Source: Antennarius striatus (taxonomy: Eukaryota > Chordata > Actinopteri > Lophiiformes > Antennariidae). From it: a DNA stretch of 64,000 nucleotides. Below are positions 33,101 through 40,570 of this stretch, piece after piece (the stretch's first letter is position 1; each line of letters starts with the position of its first letter). The translations under genes and the position numbers were made by a program. The notes below the pieces were generated by a model. The model had not been told where the DNA came from and ran no database searches. It worked only from the letters and a program-made list of their open reading frames with translations. The stretch covers positions 16,109,327 through 16,173,326 of the forward strand of contig NC_090791.1 of the NCBI RefSeq assembly GCF_040054535.1, in the 5' to 3' direction.

Positions 33101-35262
33101 AAAGCTTAAAATTTTCTCATAAACCCGTAGTGCGCCTTATAATCCAATGCGTCTTATACATGGATTAATATTCATATTAATATTGGTTAAAAACATGATC
33201 GCTGAAGAAAAGCCGGCAGTCTGGCCGCCAGTCATGCCGCACTCCGCCACCAGAGGCGCACCCTCACAAGGCACTCGGGCCCACGCCCAATAACAACGGT
33301 AGTCAAGGGGCGTCACCGAAGTCCCGGCTCTGACTGAGCTGCTCTCAGACCGTAGAGCAGACTGTAGGAGCACCGGTGATTACGTAGCAAAACATAAGGA
33401 ACTTTCAACAATTCTATTAATAAAGTTTGACTGGCTGACTGATCTCAGTATTTCCTAACTATTTGACGTCGGAAATAACCCACTTTAAACCTAATTGGTC
33501 TTAAAAATGCCATTTTGCTGGAATCTAGTGACGGTCCTGTCAAGCCCGAGACGGGAGCGGAGACCAGGTGCGTCTGAACTAAAGTCTTTATTCACAGCAA
33601 AGGCACACGAAGGAAGCACGGGAAAAGCCGGTGCACGAGTCCAGGGAAACAGAGCGGGGCGGGCGACGTGCAGACACGGGAGGATACAGACAGGACTTAC
33701 GGGGAGCAGGCAGGCAGAGGTAAAAGTCCAAGAGGCAGACAAAGAGGGGACAAAGCAGAGTTCTGATACGGGTCCAGCCAGGCAGGTCGGGGTCCAAATA
33801 CAATCCGGGGTCAAGGCAGGAGTCAGGATGAACTGTCGACAAATACGGCATCAACACAGAGGATCTGACACTGGGTCCGTGTTCAAGCTGGGTCTTTATA
33901 GTACGTGATTAGGGGTAAAACAGTGGCAGGTGTGTCTGTGATGATTGGACGCAGGTGTGGGATCTGCGCCGCGGGAAACCCAGCGCGAGGCTGGGGGCGG
34001 ACCCCGAGCTGGGTCGTGACAGGTCCGTTCTATTAGTCTGTGGAAACACACGGAGAAACTGGCATAAAGGTGAATGAAAGACCTTCAGAGCTGAATTTCC
34101 AGCCTTCTCTGAAATTTCAAGAGCAGTCACTGCTAGACAAAGGTGTCTGATGTGCTGCATTGATTTACAAATGTAGTTGATAGCTCTGGGCGGGCGGCGG
34201 AGGGGCGCATTCAGGGTTGTGTATTCTGTCTGCAGCGACGTGCGGTGAGATTCACGGCGAGGGGCACAGACGTTAAAGTCAGTTCTAGGAGTAAAACAGC
34301 GTCATATTTGCCAGTAAATTAGCAGCCTGACATTAAAAACTAGTTAAAAAATTGTTTAGGACACACAGCAGCAAATAGCTGCACCTCACCTCCGACTGGA
34401 CTTCCGATTGATCAAAACAATATTTAATTAATAAACAAAGAGGAACGTCGGAGCTTAAATATCTGCTTCGAACTTCAGATCAGGAAATAATCCGCTCTGT
34501 TCGCACTGACTGCACTCGTAATGAATTTAATCAGTTTTTAATGTCAGGTTTTTTAATATGCGTGTTGACTTCTTTCTAAGATGGTAAAGTGATCAAGTGA
34601 TCAGGTTTCCTTGATGAGGCTCAGAATGGCTTATTGACATAACAATAAGGGCCACTCAAAGGTAGTCAGGAAGTCATGAATGCAATCATGACTGTCTGAG
34701 CAGCGCGGCTCTATCTAGTGGACAGATTGCGCAACTACAGTCGCTGCAGTTTATCAAATAAATTTTATTTATTTTTTATTGTGTGCGCCTTATAATCCGG
34801 TGTGCCTTATATATGAAATAAATGATAAAACAAACAAATTATTGAGGGTGCGCCTTATAGTCCAGTGCGCCTTATAGTGTGGAGCATATGTCCTCAGATT
34901 GACGCAGTTTCTGTTTAACTGCAGGTTTTTTCAGACGCACTGTTTGATTTGTTATTTTTAGGTTTTATCCAACTATTCAACATGAAGAAGTCAGTGATAG
35001 ATGTTCATCTTTACATGCCAAGACCTCATGAGTGATGCACATGGAATGTGTGATGATATAAAAAGTTTTCCAGCTCACCTCCTCCATTTTTAAAGCACAG
35101 GTAAGGGAATCTCCACACGTTGCCAAGACCCACCACGTTGCCTGCAGATGTTAGAATATATTCCCTTTTCCTCTTCCAATGCTTCCTTTTTGCCAAGATG
35201 TCCTCCATCACTGCGCTACCTCCAAAGTCCTTTGTCAGTTCTACAACTGAATACACATCAGC
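19089..35262 (-). CDS. Gene 2: complete SLC6-family Na+/Cl- coupled transporter (14 coding exons)
   Basis: Coding exons E1-E14: 35079-35262, 27872-28006, 27283-27420, 26726-26837, 25950-26082, 25502-25636, 24430-24533, 23933-24057, 23703-23815, 21956-22093, 21736-21838, 20623-20723, 19323-19493, 19089-19229. Every junction has GT/AG and the phases agree, giving about 610 residues, normal for SLC6. It should be a 12-TM plasma-membrane symporter. TM1 has [10 protein letters not shown]; the Cl- site residues are kept (TM6 TQVVFS, TM7 LNGCTS), and the Na2 Asp is kept in LGLDT. TM1 has Gly where monoamine transporters have Asp, which points to an amino-acid-like substrate. EL2 has two Cys and three N-glycosylation sites. 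The subgroup resembles GABA/taurine/creatine carriers; the exact substrate is unknown. The start may be the Met in VMEDIL, or in an unseen 5' exon. Confidence 0.88.
19323..19493 (-). CDS. Gene 2 E13: TM11 end to TM12
   Basis: 57 codons, [16 protein letters not shown] ... [14 protein letters not shown] ... IWAVVKIW, ending NGTFKE before donor GTAAAA. It encodes the same protein in gene 3. Confidence 0.88.
19494..20622. other. Intron 12 of gene 2
   Basis: It holds a 40-bp SINE head at about 19738-19775 (ATGGTGCAGAGGGTAGCGC; 23 bp longer in unit 2) and AT-rich DNA. No other feature was seen. Confidence 0.6.
20623..20723 (-). CDS. Gene 2 E12: IL5 to TM11
   Basis: 101 nt with acceptor TACAG and donor GTAAGC. 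Reads [20 protein letters not shown], then [13 protein letters not shown]. Identical in gene 3. Confidence 0.88.
20978..21460. mobile_element. MITE (left end intact) plus CAGN microsatellite
   Basis: It starts CAGTGGTGTGAAAAGTG. The interior CCCCAGACCATCATACTAC and a GCCAGCCAGTCAGACAGCC run are shared with the full copy at 53285-53805. The right terminal repeat is lost here and replaced by SINE sequence at 21467. Confidence 0.75.
21467..21612 (+). mobile_element. SINE middle fragment
   Basis: GGGTTTTCTCCGGGTTCTCC through GGCTCCGCGGTGCACTGGC matches the body of the SINE at 13939. It is absent from the same place in unit 2. Confidence 0.8.
21736..21838 (-). CDS. Gene 2 E11: TM10
   Basis: 103 nt (ends with one base of a split Gly). 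[18 protein letters not shown] ... [11 protein letters not shown] is the SLC6 TM10 core (compare the family GG-Y-FQL-DYYA pattern). Gene 3 has Leu for Val (YYAL). Confidence 0.9.
21956..22093 (-). CDS. Gene 2 E10: TM8 end to TM9
   Basis: 46 codons, [16 protein letters not shown] ... [14 protein letters not shown] ... IFTTQ. The acceptor is GTATTAG directly before TTT. Together with E9 it forms LGLDTV-FAGLE around the Na2 site. Confidence 0.9.
22094..23702. other. Intron 9 of gene 2
   Basis: It holds a 12-bp-arm perfect hairpin at about 22492-22519 (TGTAGGTCCTCT CGGA loop), a LINE 3' tail with about four GATA units at 22561-22612, and a long TG run at 23381-23467. The rest is AT-rich, with no gene seen. 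Confidence 0.6.
23381..23467. repeat. (TG)43 microsatellite
   Basis: About 43 perfect TG units; the unit 2 counterpart (56616-56644) has about 14. Open frames through this run are repeat artefacts. Confidence 0.95.
23703..23815 (-). CDS. Gene 2 E9: EL4 to TM8
   Basis: 113 nt. [20 protein letters not shown], then [18 protein letters not shown] before donor GTAATG. The family residue Gln/Thr after LDS/T is Val here. Gene 3 has Leu for one Phe in TM8. Confidence 0.9.
23933..24057 (-). CDS. Gene 2 E8: TM7
   Basis: 125 nt. [20 protein letters not shown] then [20 protein letters not shown]. It contains the conserved Asn (Na1) and Ser (Cl-) of TM7. Its 3' splice site lies immediately after a long TG repeat. 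Skipping this exon would shift the frame. Confidence 0.9.
24062..24106 (-). repeat. (TG)22 tract at the E8 3' splice site
   Basis: On the transcribed strand the sequence is (TG)22 followed by TCTAG and the exon. In gene 3 the uninterrupted tract (57262-57330) is about 34 units, plus interrupted units up to 57241. Confidence 0.95.
24430..24533 (-). CDS. Gene 2 E7: TM6
   Basis: 104 nt. [18 protein letters not shown] then [17 protein letters not shown]. Gln and Ser of TQVVFS belong to the Cl-/Na1 site. Gene 3 has Pro for Thr after GG and Lys for Thr in KVT. Confidence 0.9.
24534..25501. other. Intron 6 of gene 2, with dispersed repeat
   Basis: The repeat with the CGTCTGTGCG-type hairpin lies at 25278-25385, preceded by a T-rich run. 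The rest is unremarkable and matches unit 2 closely. Confidence 0.6.
25502..25636 (-). CDS. Gene 2 E6: TM5 and EL3
   Basis: 45 codons, [20 protein letters not shown] ... [14 protein letters not shown] ... LTDLQ. It includes the family TALFPY-L signature. No difference from gene 3 was seen. Confidence 0.92.
25950..26082 (-). CDS. Gene 2 E5: EL2 end to TM4
   Basis: 133 nt. [20 protein letters not shown] ... [28 protein letters not shown] is the SLC6 IL2 signature. Gene 3 reads RGVLSM here. Confidence 0.9.
26083..26725. other. Intron 4 of gene 2
   Basis: AT-rich, matched in unit 2 at 59306-59947. Nothing recognisable was seen. Confidence 0.6.
26726..26837 (-). CDS. Gene 2 E4: extracellular loop 2
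   Basis: 112 nt, too short for a simple ORF scan. Reads [20 protein letters not shown] ... [16 protein letters not shown]. It holds the second EL2 cysteine and three N-x-S/T sequons (NMT, NLT, NLT). Gene 3 has Met for Ile and Asp for Asn. Confidence 0.88.
26893..26942 (+). mobile_element. RTE 3' terminus fragment
   Basis: TTTCGCTGTGGCGACCCCTG then AAGGGAAAAACGG and GAAGAAGAAA: the extreme 3' end of the RTE seen at 30359, opposite orientation. Also at 60113-60164. Confidence 0.85.
27283..27420 (-). CDS. Gene 2 E3: TM3 and start of EL2
   Basis: 138 nt. [20 protein letters not shown] ... [10 protein letters not shown] ... [13 protein letters not shown]. It keeps the TM3 Tyr of the substrate pocket and the first EL2 cysteine. 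Gene 3 has three substitutions here (V to I, S to A, L to I). Confidence 0.9.
27872..28006 (-). CDS. Gene 2 E2: TM2
   Basis: 135 nt. [20 protein letters not shown] then [11 protein letters not shown] ... [15 protein letters not shown] is the family TM2 signature. Gene 3 has Val for one Leu (FAVLC). Confidence 0.92.
28007..28814. other. Start of intron 1 of gene 2
   Basis: Unique-looking AT-rich sequence conserved with 61212-62020 of unit 2. Intron 1 (28007-35078) also contains the repeats listed from here to 35078. Confidence 0.5.
28815..29030 (-). mobile_element. DNA-transposon end, unit 1 only
   Basis: The terminal sequence reads, on the minus strand, CAGTACAGGCCAAAAGTTTG then ACACACCTTCTCATTC. 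This is an abundant teleost DNA-transposon/MITE end. With the following 350 bp (to about 29385) it is absent from unit 2 (junction at 62030). Confidence 0.7.
29031..29384. other. Unit 1-specific intronic sequence
   Basis: No gene recognised. Probably part of the same insertion as the element at 28815, because unit 2 lacks the whole block. Confidence 0.4.
29385..30085 (+). pseudogene. Degenerate non-LTR reverse transcriptase fragment
   Basis: Short stretches in several frames resemble a LINE-type RT: GIPY then [12 protein letters not shown], and later [17 protein letters not shown] and [16 protein letters not shown] in the palm region. Multiple stops and frame changes interrupt it. The copy at 62038-62725 is equally broken, so decay preceded duplication. 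Confidence 0.55.
30118..30245 (-). mobile_element. Degraded SINE tail
   Basis: GGGGTCGCAGGGCTTGTGGC, GGCATGAGGCAGGGTACAAT and ATGTCAGTGCAACGCAG match the reverse SINE tail in diverged form. Also at 62800-62895. Confidence 0.55.
30359..31860 (-). mobile_element. 5'-truncated RTE-type LINE with open RT frame
   Basis: The minus-strand element ends with the RTE-like 3' terminus at 30359-30420 and a TTCTTCTTC-type tail. It is cut off upstream at about 31860. The endonuclease and the RT N-terminus are missing. A second, homologous copy is at 63021-64000. Confidence 0.9.
30396..31832 (-). CDS. RTE LINE ORF2 C-terminal part (reverse transcriptase), 478 codons
   Basis: The uninterrupted frame includes RT motifs [59 protein letters not shown] and the catalytic MMFADDIVV. 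It ends with the RTE C-terminal domain [15 protein letters not shown] ... [12 protein letters not shown]. It lies in intron 1 of gene 2 in sense orientation. With no endonuclease it cannot act on its own. Open over 478 codons, so the insertion is young or was homogenised; the copy in unit 2 has acquired a stop. Confidence 0.85.
   Translation of the reverse strand: MRRVLKRMKSGKAVGPDDIPVEVWKCLGEVAVEFLTGLFNRILYSEKMPEEWRRSVLVPIFKNKGDVQSCGNYRGIKLMSHTMKLWDRVVEARLRAEVNICEQQYGFMPKKSTTDAVFALRMLIEKYREGKRELHCVFVDLEKAYDRVPREELWYCKKSGVAEKYVRAVQDMYEDCKTVVRCAVGVTEEFKVEVGVHQGSALRPFLFAMVMDRLTDEVRQESPWTMMFADDIVVCSESREQVDEKLERWRFVLERRGMKVSRGKTEYMCVNERDPSGRERLQREEIKKVEDFKYLGSTVQSNGKFGKEVKKRLQAGWNGWRKVSGVMCDRRVSAKMKGKMYKTVVRPAMLFGLETVSLRKRQETELEVAEMKMLRFSLGVTRIDRIRNEYIRGTAHVGGFGDKVREARLRWFGHVQRRDSECIGRRILSFELPGRRPRGRPKRRFMDVVKEDMKVVGVREEDAKDRARWRQLIRIGDP
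31931..32297. mobile_element. Tigger/pogo-like MITE at the unit boundary
   Basis: Inverted ends CAGTAATCCCTCGTTACTT and (reverse) CAGTTGTCCCTCGCTATAA bound 367 bp preceded by TA. The right TA appears mutated to CA. It sits between the LINE end and the SINE/gypsy junction. Confidence 0.65.
32298..32393 (+). mobile_element. SINE tail at the junction of the two units
   Basis: CACGCCTCACGCCCTGTGCC, GATAGGCTCCGGCTCCCCGT and CTGCGGCGGATATAGCAG correspond to the SINE 3' half. It abuts the truncated gypsy gag at 32394. Confidence 0.8.
32394..32672 (-). pseudogene. gypsy gag 5' fragment, unit 2
   Basis: This is the same [15 protein letters not shown] start as at 3133-3390, with a few substitutions. 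It is cut at 32394 after KELFRIY. The rest of the element present in unit 1 is missing. Confidence 0.85.
32673..32816 (-). repeat. gypsy LTR, unit 2 copy
   Basis: 144 bp with the same TG...CA ends as 3423-3566, differing at a handful of positions. Confidence 0.8.
33070..34883. mobile_element. hAT-like element, unit 2 copy, interrupted by a solo LTR
   Basis: It starts ACTGTATTTTCCGCAC after TTTTAGTT (33062-33069), matching 3827-5086. It contains the solo LTR at 33538-34021. The right end stops at GTGTGGA and fuses directly to GCATATGTCC, so its right flank and TSD copy are deleted. Confidence 0.8.
33538..34021 (-). mobile_element. 484-bp solo LTR with perfect 5-bp target duplication
   Basis: On the minus strand it begins TGTCACGACCCAGCTC and ends GGGCTTGACA. 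A TATAAAG motif (33894-33900) and an AATAAAG signal (33586-33592) lie in the order expected for U3-R-U5. GGTCC flanks both sides (33533-33537, 34022-34026). The empty site with one GGTCC is at 4290-4294 in unit 1. Confidence 0.88.
35079..35262 (-). CDS. Gene 2 E1: N-terminus and TM1
   Basis: 184 nt. [20 protein letters not shown] then [29 protein letters not shown]. Donor GTGAGC splits the last Gly exactly as E2 requires. The frame stays open to the acceptor CTCTAG, so an upstream coding exon is possible; the first in-frame ATG in the exon is residue 19. Confidence 0.9.
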
Positions 35263-35433
35263 CTAGAGTAAGACTGAAATTTACACATAATTTACTCTTT
35301 GACCCAAGGCAGTCATATTCACATACGTGTTTTGTTGGCATGGTAATGAAGACAGGGGGTGGGGTGAGGAAGTATGTTATTAATAAAGAACAATAAACAA
35401 GTTATCCTGAGCAGGAAGTATCAAAATACAGGT

Positions 35434-35802
35434 AGTCTTTGTTGAGTGTATTAGATGTTTTACTGTATTATTAATCTGCTGACGAAAGTTCATTTAAGGA
35501 CACTGTATGATTGTCTGTTACGGGAGGAGCTGAGCAGTTCATGTCAAGGACAATAGGAACCGCTGCAGAAGTTTGTTGCAATTATACATTACGTGGGCAC
35601 AACTGCTGATAAAGAGTGCAGTCAAACTGTCTGAACAGCTTGTGCAGTCAAAAGAAGAACTTGTAACAGAATGGAATTTCTCTATGATTAAACATCTGAT
35701 GTGCAACTGTTTCAACCACGCCTTCTGATGTGTATAAAAGCTTGTATGTTTTAGTACTTCTTTGCACTCTGATGGAAGTAATCTTCTGTTAGACAAAGTA
35801 AA
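35434..35802 (+). repeat. Possible LTR-like or promoter-like block specific to unit 2
   Basis: It starts TGTTGAGTGTATTAG and has GTATAAAAGCTTG near its right end, resembling an LTR U3 with TATA box. No matching target duplication or clear CA end was found. Unit 1 has different DNA here (5835-6440). Confidence 0.3.
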
Positions 35803-36212
35803 TAATACAAAATAATCTAATTTAATACACTATTTTATAAAGCCTATTGTTAATCCATCAATTGCTATGCCAAACACAAAAGTTCTAGTCCCTAAAATTT
35901 ACCAGAAACAATTACACAGTGGTGGGCAGTCAGGGCGAGCAAGGTCTTCTCTGGTGGCCTAACCAGAAATCATGATGATATTTATGATAAAAGTTAATGA
36001 TATTTTAATCCATTTTAAAATGTCATATAATATATATATATATAAACATTACGTTTAGGATATAATATGACATGGGCCAACACTAGGTCAGTGTTCTATT
36101 TTTACCTTAGAGAGGTTTTATCCAATCAGAATTCAGGTAACTTGTGTTACCGGTTTAAATGAAATCTCTCCAGGGTCTTCAGAATCAACAATGCAGGCAC
36201 TGACTGAATGGA

Positions 36213-36724
36213 TGGATGGATGGATAGATACTCTAATAATCCCGGAGGAAATTGTACATAACAGACACATGCAGCATTAACAGGACTTATATACTAAACT
36301 ATAACTAAAATATAAACAGTATAAAGTTAAAATATAAACAGTATAAAATTGAATTAAAATATGAACAGTGTGACAGCAGTTTGCCGCTGAAGGTGCTTCT
36401 CTGCTGGGAGAAGGTGGTGTGCAAGGGGTGGCTGGTGTTGTTCATGATAGCCTTAACTTTAGACATGGTCCTGCTCTCCAGAAGCGTATCCACAGAGTCC
36501 AGGCTCAGCCCGACCACTGAGCCCGCTCTGCCGATGAGTCTGTTAAGACGGTCCATATCTCTTTTCCTGGCCCCGCCACCCCAACACACAATAGCATAAG
36601 ACAGCACACTGGAGACTACAGACTGATGAAACATGAGAAGGAGCTTAGGACAGATGTTGAAGGAGGCCAGCCTCCTCAGGAAGTACATCCTGCTCTGCCC
36701 CTTCTTGTACACGCAAACAGGCAT
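36213..36724 (-). mobile_element. Rex1-like LINE 3' part
   Basis: The frame at 36305-36724 encodes KGQSRMYFLRRLASFNICPK ... YAIVCWGGGARKRDMDRLNR ... NNTSHPLHTTFSQQ, the C-terminal region following RT in a common teleost LINE. The GATGGATGGATAGATAC tail is at 36213. Unit 1 retains only the tail (6838-6990). The clade is assigned from the tail and is tentative. Confidence 0.65.
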
Positions 36725-36883
36725 ATATAATTAATAGACAGATGCAATCAGATCACGAGTTGGCGACTCTAAGGCCTTCTAGCTGGCCTCACATTGACTT
36801 ACATGTATGTGTCCTGTGACTGGACACTCACTTCTGAGAAGACAGCGCCCTGCAGACGTTATGCAGACGCACATTTGAAGAGT

Positions 36884-37463
36884 GTCACAGTCTCTGCCTC
36901 TCATTCCCCTCCTGTCACACCCCTGCAGTATTTTTCCACTCTCCCTCACTCTGCTCCACTCTACCTGCCGGCCACGCCTACTGCTTCAGCCCATGCTGCT
37001 CCCCTGCTTCTGATCACTGCAATCAAGCCTGCATTTAGTCTCTCCAGCACCTTCACTCCATGCCAGATTGTTCTTCAGCGTCATGCGAGACTTTCCAGCG
37101 TTTATTCCCTGTCTGATTTTCCGGTATCGACTCTGCCTGTCCCTGACCTCGTGCTTCGCCTCAGCACCTCTGGTATCTGCCTGCTCGTTTGGTTTCGACT
37201 CCTCCGCCTGGCCTCGTCTCTTCTCCTGCCTGTTCCTAAACGGTACCTCTGCCTTCACGGACTGTTCACCTGGCTTCGACCTCCCTGCCTGCCCCGACCT
37301 ATCTTCGGCTCACTCCTCATCGACCTCACAGTTCGTGCTGCCTGCTCTCCAGAACTCAGGGCGTCCTGCCTCGGCAGAAGTAAGATACATCTTATCTCCT
37401 CTACTAAAGAGTACTGCATTTGGGTCCAAACAACACTCGTTACAAAGAGAAGATCTTGTGACA
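36884..37463 (+). repeat. Candidate LTR-like repeat, unit 2 only
   Basis: The segment starts TGTCACAGTCTCTGCC and ends AGATCTTGTGACA, with pyrimidine-rich interior (CTGCCTGCCCCGACC) and CTGCATTTGGGTCCAAAC near the end, as in many teleost LTRs. Flanks AAGAG and CAAGG do not match, so a clean target duplication is missing. Confidence 0.4.
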
Positions 37464-38399
37464 CAAGGGTCCGATCCCTGAACGAGCTAACTTGTTCTAG
37501 CTAACAAAGTGTTCTTGAGGAAAAAAAGGAGATTGCATTTGTCTTCAAATAACCCCATTTTAAAAGCTGTTTTGGTGAGTAAAAGCACTTTATTTATTTA
37601 ACTTTTCATATTTAATCTCCCCACCTACATATTTGTATAACCTCACTTGAAAACCTCACGCCGTCACATTCTCATGCTTTTTAACTCCACCCAGAACCTT
37701 TCAATCAAGCGCCCAACGAAACACGGTGCATCTTGCAGAAGGAATCACGTGAACAATATAGCATAAGGCATCGGGCAGCGAGGCTTTTTGTTGCGGTTAT
37801 GCCTTTCGTCCACACGGAAATGTGAAGTTTTTTGAAAAGTGAAATTGTTTGAAAAACCACGAGTCTGCGTTCTCGTGTGGACGCTGTAACTGAAATGTTT
37901 CTATCCGGGGGGTTTCTCCCTGCGATGAAAACCTCTGTGACGTTAGTGTGTGTGACCTGTGTCTACCTGTGGACGGATTTAAAACCGGCTATTTTCTGAC
38001 ATATAACAGCTCCACGTCAAAGACGCGTTGATAAACATGCTGGACAGTTGGATATTTGTTTGTCTGTTTCTTTCTTTATGAGTAGTAAAATTTCTGTATT
38101 TATTCATTGATCATTCATTCATTCACGTTCCTCACCGACGCAAGTTCTGGGATGCGCTGCCTGCTGGTGGGAGAACTCTGTGAACTCTGTCCTTTTCTAG
38201 GAGTTGTTATACTTATAAATATGTTGATCAACGCACTTATGCGGCTATGTATGGACATGGCCTAAGTTGGAAGATGTTTTATATTATTGCTCCTGACCTT
38301 CAAAGGTGAAAATCTTTCACTGATTCCTTCATATAAGATAAAACCTAAAAATCACAACTCAAACATCGTTTGAAAGGAGCTACAAATCAATAGAAAATA
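37464..38399. other. Unit 2-specific unassigned DNA
   Basis: Not present in unit 1. It includes CGTGTGGACGC / GTCCACACGG motifs about 60 bp apart in inverted orientation (37806-37880), suggesting MITE material. No gene was seen. Confidence 0.4.
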
Positions 38400-38720
38400 T
38401 GCGAGTCTGAGGACATATGCTAGACCTTTATCTGCAGGAGAACATTGTTTAATTAGATTTCAGGTATATCAGATATAAACCAAAGCAGCATGGACTAACT
38501 TTTCCATAGAACAGTTGTGTATGAAAGCTGATCACAACTCTTAATAAATTTACTGTTTTGGCCACACGTATCATTTAGACCAGCAACTACAATAAACCTA
38601 CTAACACAATAGTATTTGTTACTAATTGATATACAATGACTCCTAAGCCACATACCAAAGTTCAAAAACAAATAAGCAAACAAAAAACAAAACAAAAAAC
38701 GTTTGTCAATTATTTCTTGT
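38400..38720. repeat. Inverted copy of gene 1 TM1-exon flank, unit 2
   Basis: The reverse complement matches 3740-3826 plus 5087-5300 (GGAAAAGTTAGTYCATGCTG, TAAATTYATTAAGAGTTG, CATATGTCYTCAG) without the hAT-like element. It is longer than the unit 1 counterpart. Confidence 0.75.
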
Positions 38721-39470
38721 TCGTATAAAACTGGTATGTTTATAGTTGGTTTTTACAAGTCTTGAGGGCAAAAAATCAGTTAAACTCTGACAAAAGTTTG
38801 TTATCACCATGTGCATTAAAAATTATATCAAAGGAGGTACACGCATCATAAAGTGATTATAACTTAATGCATGAATTAGTCAAGACTGCTCTAAATAGGG
38901 TGCATGAACTGGTCCCAGAGCAGTGTTGTCAACATTTTAGGATATGGGTGGAAAAAGTGTTAACTATTCACACCTGGACTTTTACATGGACTTTTTAGCT
39001 TATTTCAATTGTTAGGGTATGTTTTCTGATGCTGCCAGCTTAGTTTGTTCAATTTGATCATTGTAAAACAGTTTAAAAACACTTTGTCCAGTCTCTTGGC
39101 CATATACATTACTAAGTGTGGAGTTACAACTGCCATCGAGGCTGCGGGATTGGCTAGTGTGTATGTATATGTACTAATGTGTGGAATGGGGTTTGGATTG
39201 TTGTCACAGTGCCTATGATAACCCTAGATTGTGACCTGGTGCAGGACAAGGTCTTTGTTAGTGTAAAACCTGCATCATCAGTTGATAAAATCAACATGAT
39301 TTTGGGTAATTACTGGACTTATACTTACTTATAATGTAATTACTGAATTAGTGTCCTGTTTGGTCAACTGAGTCACCACCCGTAGTCACTTTTTTTCCTT
39401 CAGGACAAAGCAGCCTTATGAAAGTGTTGGTTCCTTACCTGACATATTTTGTTCAACATTATGAAAAATA
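38721..39470. other. Sequence 5' of gene 2 E1, matching 7191-7915
   Basis: Same content as in unit 1 with about 2-3% difference by eye. No exon, CpG-rich block or RNA gene was recognised. Confidence 0.4.
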
Positions 39471-39479
39471 GAAGAAAAA

Positions 39480-39896
39480 TTTTTTTTAGATGTCCAGCAT
39501 CATCCCTTTGGTCAGAAAACTTTAAAATCTGCCCTGCAGCAGCTTCCGCATCCAGTGGTCACGTGGGGGTCATACGTCACTGGCGACATACTTCACTTCA
39601 TCAGCCAGGGCAGCCATTAGAACACAGTACGATCACCGAAGCCATAAACCCGGTAAAGAACATGGTTAGGTGAGGTGAACGGTTGTGCCAACACAACAGG
39701 ACACAGACACAAAGACAAGGATCTATCCTTCTTCAGAATACCTTCTGGAAAGTTAGGAAGGAAATGGAGAGCAAAGATAAATAGTGTAAAAATGACCACA
39801 GATCCGAGAATCTGCCTTGAGCACTTTACCTCGGATGATTTCCTAAGATATTTGAAGGTACATTTTCGGACAAACCATAGTATTTATCAGGGATGA
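39480..39896 (+). pseudogene. THAP-like zinc-finger fragment, frame open
   Basis: The frame at 39675-39896 reads MNGCANTTGHRHKDKDLSFF, then RIPSGKLGRKWRA and RICLEHFTSDDF. The FFRIPS, central Trp and C-x2-H followed by F are THAP-domain features. It stops soon after the domain and no further exon was seen. Probably part of a transposon (P element- or hAT-associated) or a gene fragment. The copy in unit 1 is frameshifted. Confidence 0.6.
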
Positions 39897-40531
39897 ATAA
39901 GTACAACACTGTCTGTATCTATCTGTTCAACCAACTAGATTATCTGTATCCGTACCTGTACTCGGAATGGATGGGGCTTAAACCGGAAGTGGGTATGGTT
40001 TGACGCGAAATGGGTGGAGCTTAAATCGCTACATTATTTTAAGTCTAAAATTGATATGGATTGATCACAAGTTGCTGTATTTATTGTTTATTTTAAAAAT
40101 ATTTACAGAACAGCCTCAAAATTGAGATTCAGATCAATGTTTTTGATCACAAAGACAGGAGAGGTATTTACAGAATAAGTTTTTATGGAACTGAATCAGA
40201 ACATGAATATTCTTAAGTCTATGAATGAATATTTACCGAAGAGCCTCAGAATTGAGATTCAACACTTTTGATCACGGTAGTAAAGGAATTATATATAGAA
40301 CAAGTAAACACAAAGTACATTAATGAATGCAATAGGAAATTATCAACTACAAAGTATGCGTGAACAAAAATGGTCATACTCAACAAAACTTTTTAATTAT
40401 TTTTCTTCTTTTTCCTTTTTTTTAATAAATAAACTGTTTTTTCTTTCAATTATTTATTCTTAACACCTAATGTCCTTGCCATTTTTTTTTCACATAAAGT
40501 TAAACAATATTGATTACGGTGTGAGTGTGTT

Positions 40532-40570
<39 letters not shown>

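Noticed and set aside
33491..33908. Overlapping 89-137 codon frames on both strands
   Set aside because: Explained by the GC-rich solo LTR; no protein family.
36794..37504. 236-codon plus-strand frame
   Set aside because: Low-complexity Ser/Leu/Pro-rich translation of a pyrimidine-rich repeat, unit 2 only, no domain.
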